Source: Mucilaginibacter pineti (GTDB lineage Bacteria; Bacteroidota; Bacteroidia; Sphingobacteriales; Sphingobacteriaceae). Taken from it: DNA of 64,000 bases. A program made the position numbers and the translations under genes. Below are positions 40,124-49,715 of the stretch, in pieces. The notes beneath the pieces were generated by a model that had not been told where the DNA came from, did no database searches, and saw nothing but the letters and a program-made list of their open reading frames with translations. Each line of letters begins with the position of its first letter. Positions within the stretch are counted from its first letter, which is position 1. The stretch covers positions 124,001 through 188,000 of the forward strand of contig NZ_FNAI01000011.1 in assembly GCF_900101875.1 (NCBI RefSeq), given 5' to 3'.

Positions 40124-41287
40124 ATGAGCAAATTTATACCAAGACAGATAGCACCTATTATTAAGGCCCAACAAACAAAATTTCCTGTTTTAGTTGTTAC
40201 TGGTCCCCGCCAATCAGGTAAGACAACTTTGTTAAAAGAGCTTTTTAGTGATTACCGTTATGTAACATTGGAAAATCCAAATACACGTTCATTTGCTTTA
40301 GAAGATCCTGTTGCTTTTTTGAATCAATATGATCAGAAAGTTATTCTGGATGAGGTCCAACGAGCGCCAGCTTTGTTCTCTTATATACAGAGCAGGGTTG
40401 ATGAATCAAAAATAATGGGACAATATATCCTATCTGGCTCACAAAACTTCCATTTATTAAACAGCATTACCCAAACCCTTGCAGGCAGAGTAGCCTTATT
40501 CAAATTACTCCCTTTGGATTTTACTGAATTAAAGCCTGGTGGCTTACTAGCAGATTCCTATACCCGAACCTGCGTTAAGGGTTTCTATCCGGCTATTTTC
40601 GACAGGGATATTGACCCTGTTATTTTTTATGCAAATTACATTCAAACCTATATAGAAAAAGATGTAACAGAATTAATGAATATCAGGGACTTGAAACTTT
40701 TTCGGACATTCTTAGGTTTGTGCGCAGGGCGTGCGGGGCAATTATTAAATTTCAGCGCCTTAGCTAATGAGTGCGATATTTCACATACAACCGCTAAAGC
40801 TTGGTTATCTATACTCGAAAGCAGTTATATTATATTCCTTTTGCAGCCTTATCATCAAAACTTCAATAAGCGCCTGGTCAAAAGCCCCAAGTTGTATTTT
40901 TACGATACCGGCTTGTTAAATCATTTGTTAGGAATAAGAACTGCTGAGGAATTGGAAGAGAACAGATTGAAAGGGCACATATTTGAGAATATGATACTGG
41001 CTGAATATCAAAAAAAGAACCATCACTTATATCTGCATCAGGATTATTATTTCTGGCAGGATAGTAATGCGCATGAGGTTGATCTGCTGATGACAAAAGG
41101 GCAAGGCTTTTCCATTTTTGAGATCAAGGCAACTCAAACCATTACCACCGGTTTATTCAAAGAAATGGATCGTTTTGAAGAAATTGCAGCTCCGGCCGAA
41201 GTAAATAAAACACTGATCTATGGCGGTTCTGAAAATGAAAAAAGAACAAAATATAATGTGCTAAGCTGGAAAAATGTTTCAGAATAA
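40124..41287 (+). CDS. AAA+ ATPase with DUF4143 domain
   Basis: 387 residues. Walker A is VTGPRQSGKTTLL (about 26 to 38), Walker B KVILDEVQRAP, sensor SGSQNFHLL with LAGRVALFKLLPLDFTEL. The DUF4143 part follows (YIQTYIEKDVTELMNIRDLKLFRTFL, a winged helix SHTTAKAWLSILESSYIIFLLQPY, and a PD-(D/E)XK-like end with HEVDLLM and FEIKAT). That nuclease-like core retains Asp and Glu-x-Lys. The family is frequent, uncharacterised and often mobile; some members act as toxins or defence genes. Flanked by hairpin repeats on both sides and by iterons upstream. Confidence 0.9.
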   Translation: MSKFIPRQIAPIIKAQQTKFPVLVVTGPRQSGKTTLLKELFSDYRYVTLENPNTRSFALEDPVAFLNQYDQKVILDEVQRAPALFSYIQSRVDESKIMGQYILSGSQNFHLLNSITQTLAGRVALFKLLPLDFTELKPGGLLADSYTRTCVKGFYPAIFDRDIDPVIFYANYIQTYIEKDVTELMNIRDLKLFRTFLGLCAGRAGQLLNFSALANECDISHTTAKAWLSILESSYIIFLLQPYHQNFNKRLVKSPKLYFYDTGLLNHLLGIRTAEELEENRLKGHIFENMILAEYQKKNHHLYLHQDYYFWQDSNAHEVDLLMTKGQGFSIFEIKATQTITTGLFKEMDRFEEIAAPAEVNKTLIYGGSENEKRTKYNVLSWKNVSE

Positions 41288-41612
41288 CCGTGTACTTTAA
41301 TTAAGATTTACGGTCAATCCCCCCAAAATGGTTATACTTTTTACCATGATTTCAGAGAAAAATTGCCCGAAAAACCGAATGCCCTTGCGCCCTGTTATTT
41401 TTCAAAATATTTTTCCCTCAAATCTCATTATTCACATTCCAAATTTCGGGGACTTAACCTGAATATACTAAAGCATAAGGAGTAATTTACAACTACGGGT
41501 TATAGGGTTTGTTACTGCGATCTGTGTTGAAATCTTGATTTTGGCTGGCATTAAAAGAGAATCCGAATGGCGAGGATGCAAAGCAAAGTGTCCGGCCTCT
41601 GCTTTAATTCCC

Positions 41613-41715
41613 ATATTCACCACGGCCGCGAATATAGCCCGCCACCGGGTAAAATGTAAAAGCTATACAAAGCGGGCCTTGTGCTTGTTCTCCAACGGTG
41701 GCCTTGAGACTTGTA
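41613..41715 (+). repeat. Degenerate hairpin repeat, copy 2
   Basis: ATATTCACCACGGCCGCGAA, then ATAGCCCGCC, and ACAAAGCGGGCCTTGTG with AACGGTGGCCTTGAG match the order of elements in copy 1 (39741..39849): TTCACC, CGCGAA, ATAGCCC, ACAAGCGGGCC, CAGCGGTTGGCC, CTTGA. The outer stem is eroded. The two copies bracket the ATPase gene. Confidence 0.5.
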
Positions 41716-41852
41716 TGGACCGAAGTTCACTGAATCATGGATCGCCAATGCCCAGTATCTTTATAAGAAAGGTTTAATAAGGCGTTGTAGTTTGAGCGGG
41801 CAAATTTGGGGGTGATGATCTCAAACGTGCACTGGTCTGCCGGAAAGGGGTA

Positions 41853-42023
41853 ATGCTAGGTGCAAGTAAATCAGGGCTTACCGAAACCCTTCATAAAATT
41901 GAAAAGATTTATGTAGAGCGAAATGTCTGGGTCAGCTGGATCGAAGATGAAATCCTAACCGTTCATGGTTTAATCCACAAATTAATCTTCTTATCAAGTT
42001 ATGAGCTTCTTACCAGGAGGTAA
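41853..42023 (+). CDS. Possible small protein, 56 residues
   Basis: ATG 41853 to TAA 42021, reading LGASKSGLTETLHKIEKIYV followed by a Trp-containing helix WVSWIEDEILTVHGLIHKLI. Composition is protein-like, but there is no family match and the region is a remnant zone, so it may be the end of a lost gene. Confidence 0.3.
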   Translation: MLGASKSGLTETLHKIEKIYVERNVWVSWIEDEILTVHGLIHKLIFLSSYELLTRR

Positions 42024-42046
42024 AAAAATAAGAAAGGTTGCTTCGG

Positions 42047-43546
42047 ATGGTATCAAACACTTTAGGTCCTAAACGTGTTTATTACAAGTTGATAAATCGT
42101 TTGTCTATGCAACAGAAAACTGATCCCCAGGATTTCGAGAAAAGATTTCGGGAATGCGACGATAAATTTAATACCATATTTAAACGTACCAGTGCAGCCA
42201 GCAAGATAATTGGGCGAGATCTGACCATTTTAAAGGTCAATGACGCACTGGCAGAATTAATGGGATACAGCGCAAGTGAAATTGAAGGAACCAAGATCCT
42301 GGAACATGCCTGTGAAGACTATCGCAAGCATTGGCATGAGTTACAAATGGAATTATGGTCAAATGAGGTTCCTTTTTTTAAACTCCAGGCCTGTCTTTAT
42401 AAAAAAGACAAATCCCTTGTATGGGTAAACGTTACAACTATCCTTTTTGAGGATCAGGGCGAAACCTATGGATTCACCGTTCTCGATGACATTACCGCGC
42501 TGAAAGATTTCGAAGAAAGTCAAAAACGGTTGAACATGGCTTTGAAGTATTCAAAAATGGCAGTTTGGCAAATGTCATTAAAAAACAATGCGGTTCACCG
42601 TTCCGAAGGGCATGATGAACTATTTGGCTATGACAGTTTGCAGCCACAATGGACAATTGAAAGTTATCTGCCACTGATATTGGAAGAAGACCGCCCTAAG
42701 TTTTTGTCGGCAATCCGATCACTGCCCGACCATAAATCGATGGATCTTCAATTACGGCTTATAACAAAGGATGGATCGCTTAAATGGGTGAATTTTCAGG
42801 GCAAAATAGAAGATGATCCTTCCGGTAATGCCGACAAAGTATTGGGAACAATAGCAGATATCACAAGGGATAAACTGGCCGAGCGGCACAAAGACGATTT
42901 TATAAGTATCGCCAGTCATGAGCTCAAGACGCCGATTACCAGCTTGAAAACCTCCCTTCAACTTCTCGCCAGGATGCAGGAGGACTTACCAGATAGGCTA
43001 AAAGCATTAGTAGTCCAGTCCAATCGAAGTGTGGATAAAATTGTTGTCCTGGTTAATGATCTGTTAAATGCCAGTAAGACATACCAGGATCAGCTTAACT
43101 TGAAAAAGACGACATTTAATCTGTACAAGGTTATCGAAGAATCAAGTGGACATTTGCGCCTCGAAGGTTCCCATGATGTAGACATTAGCGGCCCTTCAGA
43201 CCTGATGGTTACTGCTGATGCCGAACGCATTGAAAGGGTCATTATTAATTTCCTGAGCAATGCCATTAAATATGCTCCAAACGCCAGGAAAGTTAATATC
43301 AACATCGAAAAGACCGGGGCGGAAGCAAAAGTATCGGTTACAGACTATGGGCCGGGGATACCGGAAGCTAAGCTTTCTCTTCTGTTTAATCGCCATTATC
43401 AGGCGGGTAAATTGGATACTCAATATACCGGGCTTGGGCTTGGACTATTTATCAGTTCTGAGATCATTAAGAAACATGGGGGAGCAATCGGGGTGGATAG
43501 CAAAGTAGGTTCCGGAAGTACCTTCTGGTTTACCATCCCACTTTAG
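42047..43546 (+). CDS. PAS-PAS sensor histidine kinase
   Basis: 499 residues from ATG 42047; an in-frame ATG at 42107 (MQQKTDPQDF) is an alternative. Two PAS domains (RTSAASKIIGRDLTILKVNDALAELMGYSASEIEG and the second at about 170 to 280 with a PAC-like VLGTIADITRDK) precede HisKA with the His in SHELKTPITSL (near residue 290) and HATPase_c: N box VIINFLSNAIKYAPNA, DYGPGIP and TGLGLGLFI. No membrane segment, so it is a cytoplasmic sensor. It is convergent with the receiver gene at 43445, which is the likely partner; their 3' ends overlap by 102 bases. Confidence 0.93.
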   Translation: MVSNTLGPKRVYYKLINRLSMQQKTDPQDFEKRFRECDDKFNTIFKRTSAASKIIGRDLTILKVNDALAELMGYSASEIEGTKILEHACEDYRKHWHELQMELWSNEVPFFKLQACLYKKDKSLVWVNVTTILFEDQGETYGFTVLDDITALKDFEESQKRLNMALKYSKMAVWQMSLKNNAVHRSEGHDELFGYDSLQPQWTIESYLPLILEEDRPKFLSAIRSLPDHKSMDLQLRLITKDGSLKWVNFQGKIEDDPSGNADKVLGTIADITRDKLAERHKDDFISIASHELKTPITSLKTSLQLLARMQEDLPDRLKALVVQSNRSVDKIVVLVNDLLNASKTYQDQLNLKKTTFNLYKVIEESSGHLRLEGSHDVDISGPSDLMVTADAERIERVIINFLSNAIKYAPNARKVNINIEKTGAEAKVSVTDYGPGIPEAKLSLLFNRHYQAGKLDTQYTGLGLGLFISSEIIKKHGGAIGVDSKVGSGSTFWFTIPL

Positions 43547-43936
43547 GTGTGCCTTACGTCGCTTTATTCTTTTTCTGACTTGTTTATATTTGTGAACTAT
43601 AAGATATAAAAGGTCCAGGTCAAAAGGCTTCCTGATATAGGCGTCGAACCCGGCTTTATCGAAGTGCTCATGAATATTGCTGTTGCAACTCATCGCAATC
43701 ACCGGAAGGTAAGGGAATCTGGATTTTATCGCCCGGCACATATCAATGCAGTTATCTCCGGAAAGTCTGTAGTCCAGCATTACGAGATGCGGCCGTGCCT
43801 GATCGATTAAATCAATATAGTCACTTTTGCAATTTTCAATGGGACAAATAATAAAATTTTCCAGTTCCAGTGCAACTGTTAAGGCACGCATCACGTCTGC
43901 GTCCGTTTCCTGAATAACTATGGTTTCATGCATCAA
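43445..43936 (-). CDS. Stand-alone response-regulator receiver with basic tail
   Basis: 163 residues. Receiver residues: phospho-acceptor Asp55 (LVMLDYRLSGDN), MSCN switch and Lys in IRKPFDL. Glu10/Asp12 form the acidic pocket (QETDAD). After the receiver a basic stretch (YKQVRKRIKRRKAHLKWDG) could bind nucleic acid or just be read-through: the last 34 codons lie antisense over the kinase end. No classical output domain. Likely partner of the kinase at 42047. Confidence 0.85.
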   Translation of the reverse strand: MMHETIVIQETDADVMRALTVALELENFIICPIENCKSDYIDLIDQARPHLVMLDYRLSGDNCIDMCRAIKSRFPYLPVIAMSCNSNIHEHFDKAGFDAYIRKPFDLDLLYLIVHKYKQVRKRIKRRKAHLKWDGKPEGTSGTYFAIHPDCSPMFLNDLRTDK

Positions 43937-44285
43937 GAAGGCAAATTAGATGTAGTTTCGAATGGAAATAATTAAAGTTAAGAACTATTATCAGTAATTG
44001 CCAATTACTTTCTTGGTTACCCGTAATTTGGATCTCTGGTTATAGAAAGCTATCACAGCAAGGTAAGCGGCTTCTGTAGCAGCCAGACGTATTGACGTTC
44101 AGATCAGCCGCCGATTCCTTCGTACCTGGTACAGGAACGTCTCAGTTCCCGATGGTTCACCTTAAAGATCAGTTTTTAATTGTTTAAACAAATGTTGCAA
44201 TAGTTCGTTAACTCATTGCCCCTGGCAGTCCGGGGTACGAATTTCGCTTTTTTACAGTACGGTAAATGCTTTCACTCGGTTCAAT
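43937..44285. other. 349-bp gap, promoter region of sensor kinase
   Basis: No gene. I see no repeat, palindrome or copy of the TACG/TACCTG motif here. It must hold the divergent promoters of the genes at 43936 and 44286. Confidence 0.35.
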
Positions 44286-46289
44286 ATGGAAAACAAGTAC
44301 GAATTATACTTTGAAGGCGGCGGCGAAATGGGCGCTTTGATCCGTTCTTACGATTGGGCATCCGGTGACCTGGGACATCCCAATACCTGGTCACTAAACC
44401 TGCTGAACACCATCAGCATTATGCTGAACTCCAGGTTCCCAATGTTCTTATGGTGGGGACCGCAATTGATTCAGTTCTATAACGACGCCTACAGGCCCAG
44501 CCTGGGAAATAGTAGTAAACATCCGAGAGCATTAGGCCAACGCGGTGCCGATTGCTGGAAAGAAACATGGCCTACGATCAAGCCATTGATCGACCAGATA
44601 CTCATAGGAGACGGAAGTACCTGGAATGAAGATCAGCTTATACCTATTTATCGAAATGGCCGGTTGGAAGATGCTTACTGGACATTTAGCTACAGCCGGG
44701 TGCTGGACGCATGCGGCAAAACCGGCGGGGTCCTGGTGATCTGCACAGAAACAACCAAGAAAGTAAATGCCTTTAATGAACTGTTACAGGCTAAATCGGA
44801 GCTGGAATTTGCAATAGCGGCTGCCGAATTGGGTACCTGGGACCTTAATCCTGCCACCAACCATTTTACCTGTAATGAACGACTGAAATCCTGGTTTGGG
44901 CTACCTGCAAATTCGGAGTTACCCCTATCGCGCGCAACAGAGGTGATAGCAGAAACGGACAGGCAAAGGGTAACCGATGCTATTAGTGGCGCGATGGCCT
45001 TTGAGTCAGGTGGACGATATGACATCGAATACACTATTCTTAATCCCGAACTGCAGGAACCACGGCTGGTTAAAGCAAAAGGTCAGGCGCTGTTTAACGA
45101 ACAGCAGGAGGTAAAACGGTTCAGTGGTACACTTCAGGACGTCACTGGTGAGCGTAATGCTATGCAAGAGCTCAAAGACACTAACAGAAAACTTGAAATG
45201 GCACTTGAGCAATCCAGGCTGTCCAAGACAGCAGCGCAACTGGGGACCTTCGACCTGGATCTTGTTAATGGTACGATGGAATGGGATGAGCGCTGCCGCA
45301 TGCTGTTTGGGATTACCCACCAGGATAGCGTATCCTATAGTCACGACTTTCTAACCGGACTGCATCCAGAAGACAGGGACAGGGTCAGCAAGGTGATTGA
45401 AAATCTTTATAACAAATCGGTTAGCAAAGGGGATTACGATATCGAGTATCGCACTATCGGTGCAGCGGATGGCAAATTGCGCTGGATAAGGGCCATTGGA
45501 AAAGTATTTTTCAACACCGAAGATGTTGCTGTACGGTTTATCGGCTCTGTGCTCGACATTACAGATAGAAAACTGGAAGAACTACGCAAGGATGACTTTA
45601 TCAGTATCGTCAGCCATGAGCTGAAAACACCGCTGACGACCCTTAGTGCAATGATTCAACTGCTCAAGCTCAAACTTGAAAGTGATACTGAAGCGCTCAT
45701 ACCCGGAGGAATAGATAAAGCATACAGGCAGATCAAAAAAATGAACGTATTGATCAATAGTTTCCTTGATGTTGCACGTTTCCAATCCGGTAAGATGGAT
45801 ATGAATCGCAATCATTTTTACATCAGTGAACTGGTAAAAGAGATGGTAGACCAGGTAGTCTTCACCGCCAACGGCACACATTCGATAGACATTTCCCTTT
45901 GCGAAGATATCCTGGTATATGCCGACAGAGAAAAGATTGGCTCTGTCCTGCTCAACATACTCAGTAATGCAACCAAATTTTCTACCCAAGGCAGCAGCAT
46001 TGAAATCAGATGCTATAAGGAAGGCGACGAGGTAAAGATATCTGTACGGGATGAAGGTTATGGAATTTCGCCTGCGGACCAGGAGCGTCTTTTTGAAAAA
46101 TTTTACCGCGTCCGTAATAAATTCACCACCAACACATCAGGTTTTGGTATTGGCCTGTACTTGTGCCGGCAGGTGATGGATGACCATAACGGCCGGATAC
46201 AGGTAGAAAGCATTGAGGGTAAAGGATCAACGTTTTTGCTGGCGCTGCCAAAGGCGACTATCCCCACTATAAGCTATGGGGCGAATTGA
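44286..46289 (+). CDS. Multi-PAS sensor histidine kinase
   Basis: 667 residues, soluble. An N-terminal region of the PAS-like type common in Mn/phytochrome-linked kinases (MGALIRSYDWASGDLGHPNTWSLNLLNTISIMLNSRFPMFLWWGPQLIQFYNDAYRPSLG, a divergent sensing domain) is followed by two PAS/PAC modules (about 170 to 290 and 305 to 425). HisKA has the His in SHELKTPLTTL near residue 440. HATPase_c shows VLLNILSNATKFST, DEGYGISP and FGIGLYLCRQV. It lies apart from other kinases, and its receiver is probably the convergent gene at 46370. Confidence 0.93.
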   Translation: MENKYELYFEGGGEMGALIRSYDWASGDLGHPNTWSLNLLNTISIMLNSRFPMFLWWGPQLIQFYNDAYRPSLGNSSKHPRALGQRGADCWKETWPTIKPLIDQILIGDGSTWNEDQLIPIYRNGRLEDAYWTFSYSRVLDACGKTGGVLVICTETTKKVNAFNELLQAKSELEFAIAAAELGTWDLNPATNHFTCNERLKSWFGLPANSELPLSRATEVIAETDRQRVTDAISGAMAFESGGRYDIEYTILNPELQEPRLVKAKGQALFNEQQEVKRFSGTLQDVTGERNAMQELKDTNRKLEMALEQSRLSKTAAQLGTFDLDLVNGTMEWDERCRMLFGITHQDSVSYSHDFLTGLHPEDRDRVSKVIENLYNKSVSKGDYDIEYRTIGAADGKLRWIRAIGKVFFNTEDVAVRFIGSVLDITDRKLEELRKDDFISIVSHELKTPLTTLSAMIQLLKLKLESDTEALIPGGIDKAYRQIKKMNVLINSFLDVARFQSGKMDMNRNHFYISELVKEMVDQVVFTANGTHSIDISLCEDILVYADREKIGSVLLNILSNATKFSTQGSSIEIRCYKEGDEVKISVRDEGYGISPADQERLFEKFYRVRNKFTTNTSGFGIGLYLCRQVMDDHNGRIQVESIEGKGSTFLLALPKATIPTISYGAN

Positions 46290-46369
46290 TCAAAAGCCGA
46301 TGCAGTAAGCAAGAATCCTCGACACAACAATTTATATTATATTTCAGCATTTGCATCCATGTTCCCGGA

Positions 46370-46738
46370 TCACGAAGCCATCATATATTCATCAACTTTC
46401 GCCTTGAAAAGATTGATGTCAAAAGGCTTGCTGATAAATCCGTCGCTATGGGCATTTTCCTGCATTTCCCGCTTGCTCCGGTGTGCTGACATCAGCAGAA
46501 CCGGAATATGGGTGGTTGCTGCATCCTCCTTCAGTTGCCGGCAGATTTCGACGCCGTCGCCGTCCGGCAGCATAATATCGAGTACAATTAAAGCCGGTAA
46601 TTCCAGGGAAAGGCCTTTTTTAAGCGTGTTAACATCTGGAAACAGTTGTACCTGGTATAGGTCATCTTTTAGGATATAATCAATGAGTAACCTAATGTCC
46701 TCATCGTCTTCAACAACAAACACTTTTTTCGTGGACAT
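46370..46738 (-). CDS. Stand-alone response-regulator receiver
   Basis: 122 residues: acidic pocket (FVVEDDEDI), phospho-acceptor Asp54 (LIVLDIMLPDGDG), MSAH switch and Lys in ISKPFDI. No output domain. It lies 40 bases downstream of the minus-strand kinase at 46779 and is probably its co-transcribed partner, although it also converges with the kinase at 44286. Confidence 0.92.
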   Translation of the reverse strand: MSTKKVFVVEDDEDIRLLIDYILKDDLYQVQLFPDVNTLKKGLSLELPALIVLDIMLPDGDGVEICRQLKEDAATTHIPVLLMSAHRSKREMQENAHSDGFISKPFDINLFKAKVDEYMMAS

Positions 46739-46778
46739 AAAATTTCAGTTATACTTAATATACGTGTATAAGGCTGTT

Positions 46779-48749
46779 TTAGTTTGTAAAAGCTGGTAGA
46801 GAAAATGTAAATGTCGCTCCATGGCCCGGGGTGCTTTCTACCCAGATTCTCCCGCCGTGCCGGTCAATAATGTCCTTGGATATATAAAGCCCCAGGCCGA
46901 GCCCCGAGGTCTTTCGCTCCTGTTCTTTAACACGGTAAAACTGGCTAAAAATGTGCTGCTGGTTTTCAGGCAAAATACCGGGGCCCTGGTCCTTCACAGA
47001 GATGCGAATCTCATTCCCGGTCCTGATAGCAATCATGCTTACCTCCCTGGCGTCCGGCGCATACTTCACGGCATTACCCAGTAAATTGGTGAGCACCTGT
47101 TCCAGCCGCATCTTATCGCCCGAGACCAAAAGCTCTCCATCTGCCGCCATTTTCAAATTATAGTGGGGATGGGTCTGCTCAAACGTATCGGTTATTTCGT
47201 CCAAAAGATCCGAAAGATCAAAAGGTTCAAAATTCAACTGTAGTTTACCGGCCTGGATTTTAGATATATCAAACAGGTCATTGACTAACTCGTTGAGTTT
47301 GGCCAATTGCTTCAGTGCCTTTTCTGCAAAACTTTTGGCACTACCATCCGGAACCATTCTTTCTAATATCTGCAAAAAACCGCTCATCGAAGTCAGTGGC
47401 GTCTTAAGCTCATGGGAGGCCAAGGCGATAAATTCATCTTTTTTATTACTCAAATCCTTTACTTCCTCAAAGAGCCTGGAATTATCTATGGCAACGGCAG
47501 CCTGTGAGGCTACGGTAACAACCAGGTCTTCATGCTCTTCTTTAAAAACGCCAGCTTGTTTGTGGCCAAAAAAAAGCCCGCCGATAACTACGCCCGAATG
47601 AGTAATAACGGGAACCGCCAGGTAGCTGACAACCGGCAAATGGCCTTTGGGCATACCAAAATATGGCGAATTTTTTCCATAACGCGGATCTTTTGTAATG
47701 TCATCAACCCGGACAACGTCTTCGCCGCTAAAGGTCGGATGGAAAACAGCCGTGTTGCGGGGCATGGGAAAGTTTTCAAAAGCAGCCCGTGGTGCCCCGG
47801 AAATGGTATAAAGCCAATAGGATTCACCGCCTTGGTCTATCCGGTTATAGAAGAAAGCGCCGAAATCCGCGCCGGTAAGCCTGGTCGTAGCATCGGTTAC
47901 TCTTTGCAAAATGTGTTGCAGATCAAGGTCCTCGTTAATGCTTTTACTGATCGAATTAAGGATTTCCATACGCTCCATGCTTTTAGCGACGGACCGCTCT
48001 GCTTCTTTCTGCGCTGTAATGTTCCGGGCTATTTTGGAAGCCCCGATGATTTCGCCGGCTTTGTTGAGGATGGGAGACACCGACAGTGATATGTGCAACT
48101 GTTGTCCCCCTTTGGTCCTGCGGATAGTCTGGAAATGATCTACCTTTTTTCCGGCACGAATGTTTCCGATAATTATATCTTCTTCATTCAGACGCTCCGG
48201 CGGTATTAGTAATGAAATATGTTGACCAATAGCTTCCTGCTCCGTATAGCCAAACATTTTTTCTGCGCCGATATTCCAGCTGGTGATGATGCCCTGTAGG
48301 CTTTTACCGACAATGGCATCGTCCGAACTGGCGACAATGGCAGCCAGCCTGGCCTGCTTTTCTTCGGCAGCATTTTCTTCGATGATACTGCGGGCAATCT
48401 GTGACGATCCTGTAACTTGTCCCTCCTGGTCCCGGATAGGCGAAATGGTTATAGACACGGGGATTTCAACGCCTTCCCTGGTTCTGCGAATCGTTTTAAA
48501 ATGTCCGATCCGTCTCCCCTCCATAATATCACGCATGATGTCCATTTTTTCCTGCTGCCTGTCCTCAGGGATCAGCAGGTAAACAGATTCATCGATTATT
48601 TCCTCATGGCTATAGCCGAATAGCTGTTCAGCTGCCGGATTCCAATGGGTGATCCGCATATCAAGGTCATGGCAAAATATCGCGTCGTCAATGCCTTCAA
48701 ATATAGATTGCAGGGTTGATAATTCTTGTGGATGCTGGAGTCTGGCCAT
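46779..48749 (-). CDS. PAS-PAS-GAF sensor histidine kinase
   Basis: 656 residues, no membrane segment. Two PAS/PAC modules (EGIDDAIFCHDLDMRITHWNPAAEQLFGYSHEEI, and a second at about 135 to 250 with ITSWNIGAEKMFGYTEQEAIG) are followed by a GAF domain (about 265 to 420, with GADFGAFFYNR and VSYLAVPVITHSGVVIGGLFFGH). HisKA: SHELKTPLTSM near residue 436. HATPase_c: VLTNLLGNAVKYAPDA, DQGPGILP and SGLGLGLYI. The GAF and PAS sensors could bind small ligands or haem; none can be assigned by eye. Followed by its likely receiver at 46370. Confidence 0.94.
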   Translation of the reverse strand: MARLQHPQELSTLQSIFEGIDDAIFCHDLDMRITHWNPAAEQLFGYSHEEIIDESVYLLIPEDRQQEKMDIMRDIMEGRRIGHFKTIRRTREGVEIPVSITISPIRDQEGQVTGSSQIARSIIEENAAEEKQARLAAIVASSDDAIVGKSLQGIITSWNIGAEKMFGYTEQEAIGQHISLLIPPERLNEEDIIIGNIRAGKKVDHFQTIRRTKGGQQLHISLSVSPILNKAGEIIGASKIARNITAQKEAERSVAKSMERMEILNSISKSINEDLDLQHILQRVTDATTRLTGADFGAFFYNRIDQGGESYWLYTISGAPRAAFENFPMPRNTAVFHPTFSGEDVVRVDDITKDPRYGKNSPYFGMPKGHLPVVSYLAVPVITHSGVVIGGLFFGHKQAGVFKEEHEDLVVTVASQAAVAIDNSRLFEEVKDLSNKKDEFIALASHELKTPLTSMSGFLQILERMVPDGSAKSFAEKALKQLAKLNELVNDLFDISKIQAGKLQLNFEPFDLSDLLDEITDTFEQTHPHYNLKMAADGELLVSGDKMRLEQVLTNLLGNAVKYAPDAREVSMIAIRTGNEIRISVKDQGPGILPENQQHIFSQFYRVKEQERKTSGLGLGLYISKDIIDRHGGRIWVESTPGHGATFTFSLPAFTN

Positions 48750-49039
48750 TATTATTCGGTGCGGCCAGAAAACGGCAATGTCTGTTCAGTGGCTCTTTTG
48801 TTTGATTTAATCTAATAATAACCTTAAAAACACAGAAAGGTTTTAAGCCCTTAAAAGAGGCCAGGCCGATGAAAATCTGGCAGCGAATCTGTAAATTTTT
48901 CAGATGCCCGCTGCAAAAATTTCAGGTTTAATTCCATTTCCGGCTTTGGCATTTCGCTTGTAGTATTGCTGTCGAACAATCGTTCTTTAAGTTTAATAGA
49001 TAATGGTTTGATCCTTTAAAACAATTAAAAGAAAAAATT

Positions 49040-49480
49040 ATGACATTGGTTAAATTTAATCCCGACAAAAGAAACAGTTCACTATTACCAGGTTTTAGTG
49101 ACGTTTTCGATTCTATTTTTAATGACACTTTTTTCAATGACCGTATGGTAACCCGCGTACCTGCTGTCAATATCAGCGAAACGGAAAACAACTATCATGT
49201 GGAACTGGCTGCGCCGGGTCTGAAGAAAGAAGATTTCAAACTGAACCTGGAACGTAACGTGCTGAACATTGCTGTTGAGCAAACCGCCAGTCAGGAAGAC
49301 AATCAGAAAAATTACAGCAAGCGCGAATATAGCTACAACGCTTTCGTGCGTTCCTTTACGCTGCCGGAAAGCGCGGATGATAGCCAGATCAACGCGAGCT
49401 ATACCGATGGTATCCTCCGCATCGATATTGCCAAACGTGAAGAAGCGAAAAGTGTACGCAGGCAGATCGAGATAAAATAA
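49040..49480 (+). CDS. Hsp20/alpha-crystallin small heat-shock protein
   Basis: 146 residues. N-terminal DVFDSIFNDTFF region, then the alpha-crystallin domain: VNISETENNYHVELAAPGLKKEDFKLNLERNVLNI, the AFVRSFTLPESADDSQINASYTDGILRIDI core with the conserved GILRI motif. It is an ATP-independent holdase that binds unfolding proteins as an oligomer. Complete and followed by a terminator. A single gene, which fits the stress theme of the surrounding region. Confidence 0.95.
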   Translation: MTLVKFNPDKRNSSLLPGFSDVFDSIFNDTFFNDRMVTRVPAVNISETENNYHVELAAPGLKKEDFKLNLERNVLNIAVEQTASQEDNQKNYSKREYSYNAFVRSFTLPESADDSQINASYTDGILRIDIAKREEAKSVRRQIEIK

Positions 49481-49501
49481 TCGATTCCATCATATATCCG
49501 G

Positions 49502-49528
49502 AAAGGCTGCCGTCATGGCGGCCTTTTT
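49502..49528 (+). terminator. Rho-independent terminator after Hsp20 gene
   Basis: Stem AAAGGCTGCC (49502..49511) with GGCGGCCTTT (49517..49526, one G-U pair), five-base loop, then TTTTT. Confidence 0.75.
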
Positions 49529-49715
49529 CAGGATGTACCAAGAAGTCAGTTTAATTATAGTGGGACTTTAAATTTAAAGTTATTCGGTTAACCGCCTTTG
49601 CTGACGCCCAAACAGGCGGCAGGATGGCTGCTTTTAACAGGACAGCATCTGATATGCGCCGGCGTTAAAAAATACTGGTACTCCTCTTGCAATGGCTCTT
49701 TCATTTATAACTGCT

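Larger units (their letters stand above)
41288..42046. other. Gene-poor region with repeat remnant
   Basis: About 760 bp after the ATPase. It contains the degenerate second copy of the hairpin repeat (41613 to 41715) and one possible small frame (41853). The frame at about 41535 runs through the repeat and is not trusted. Confidence 0.4.

Noticed and set aside
41535..41777. 80-residue open frame
   Set aside because: It runs through the degenerate hairpin repeat and has no protein-like composition.
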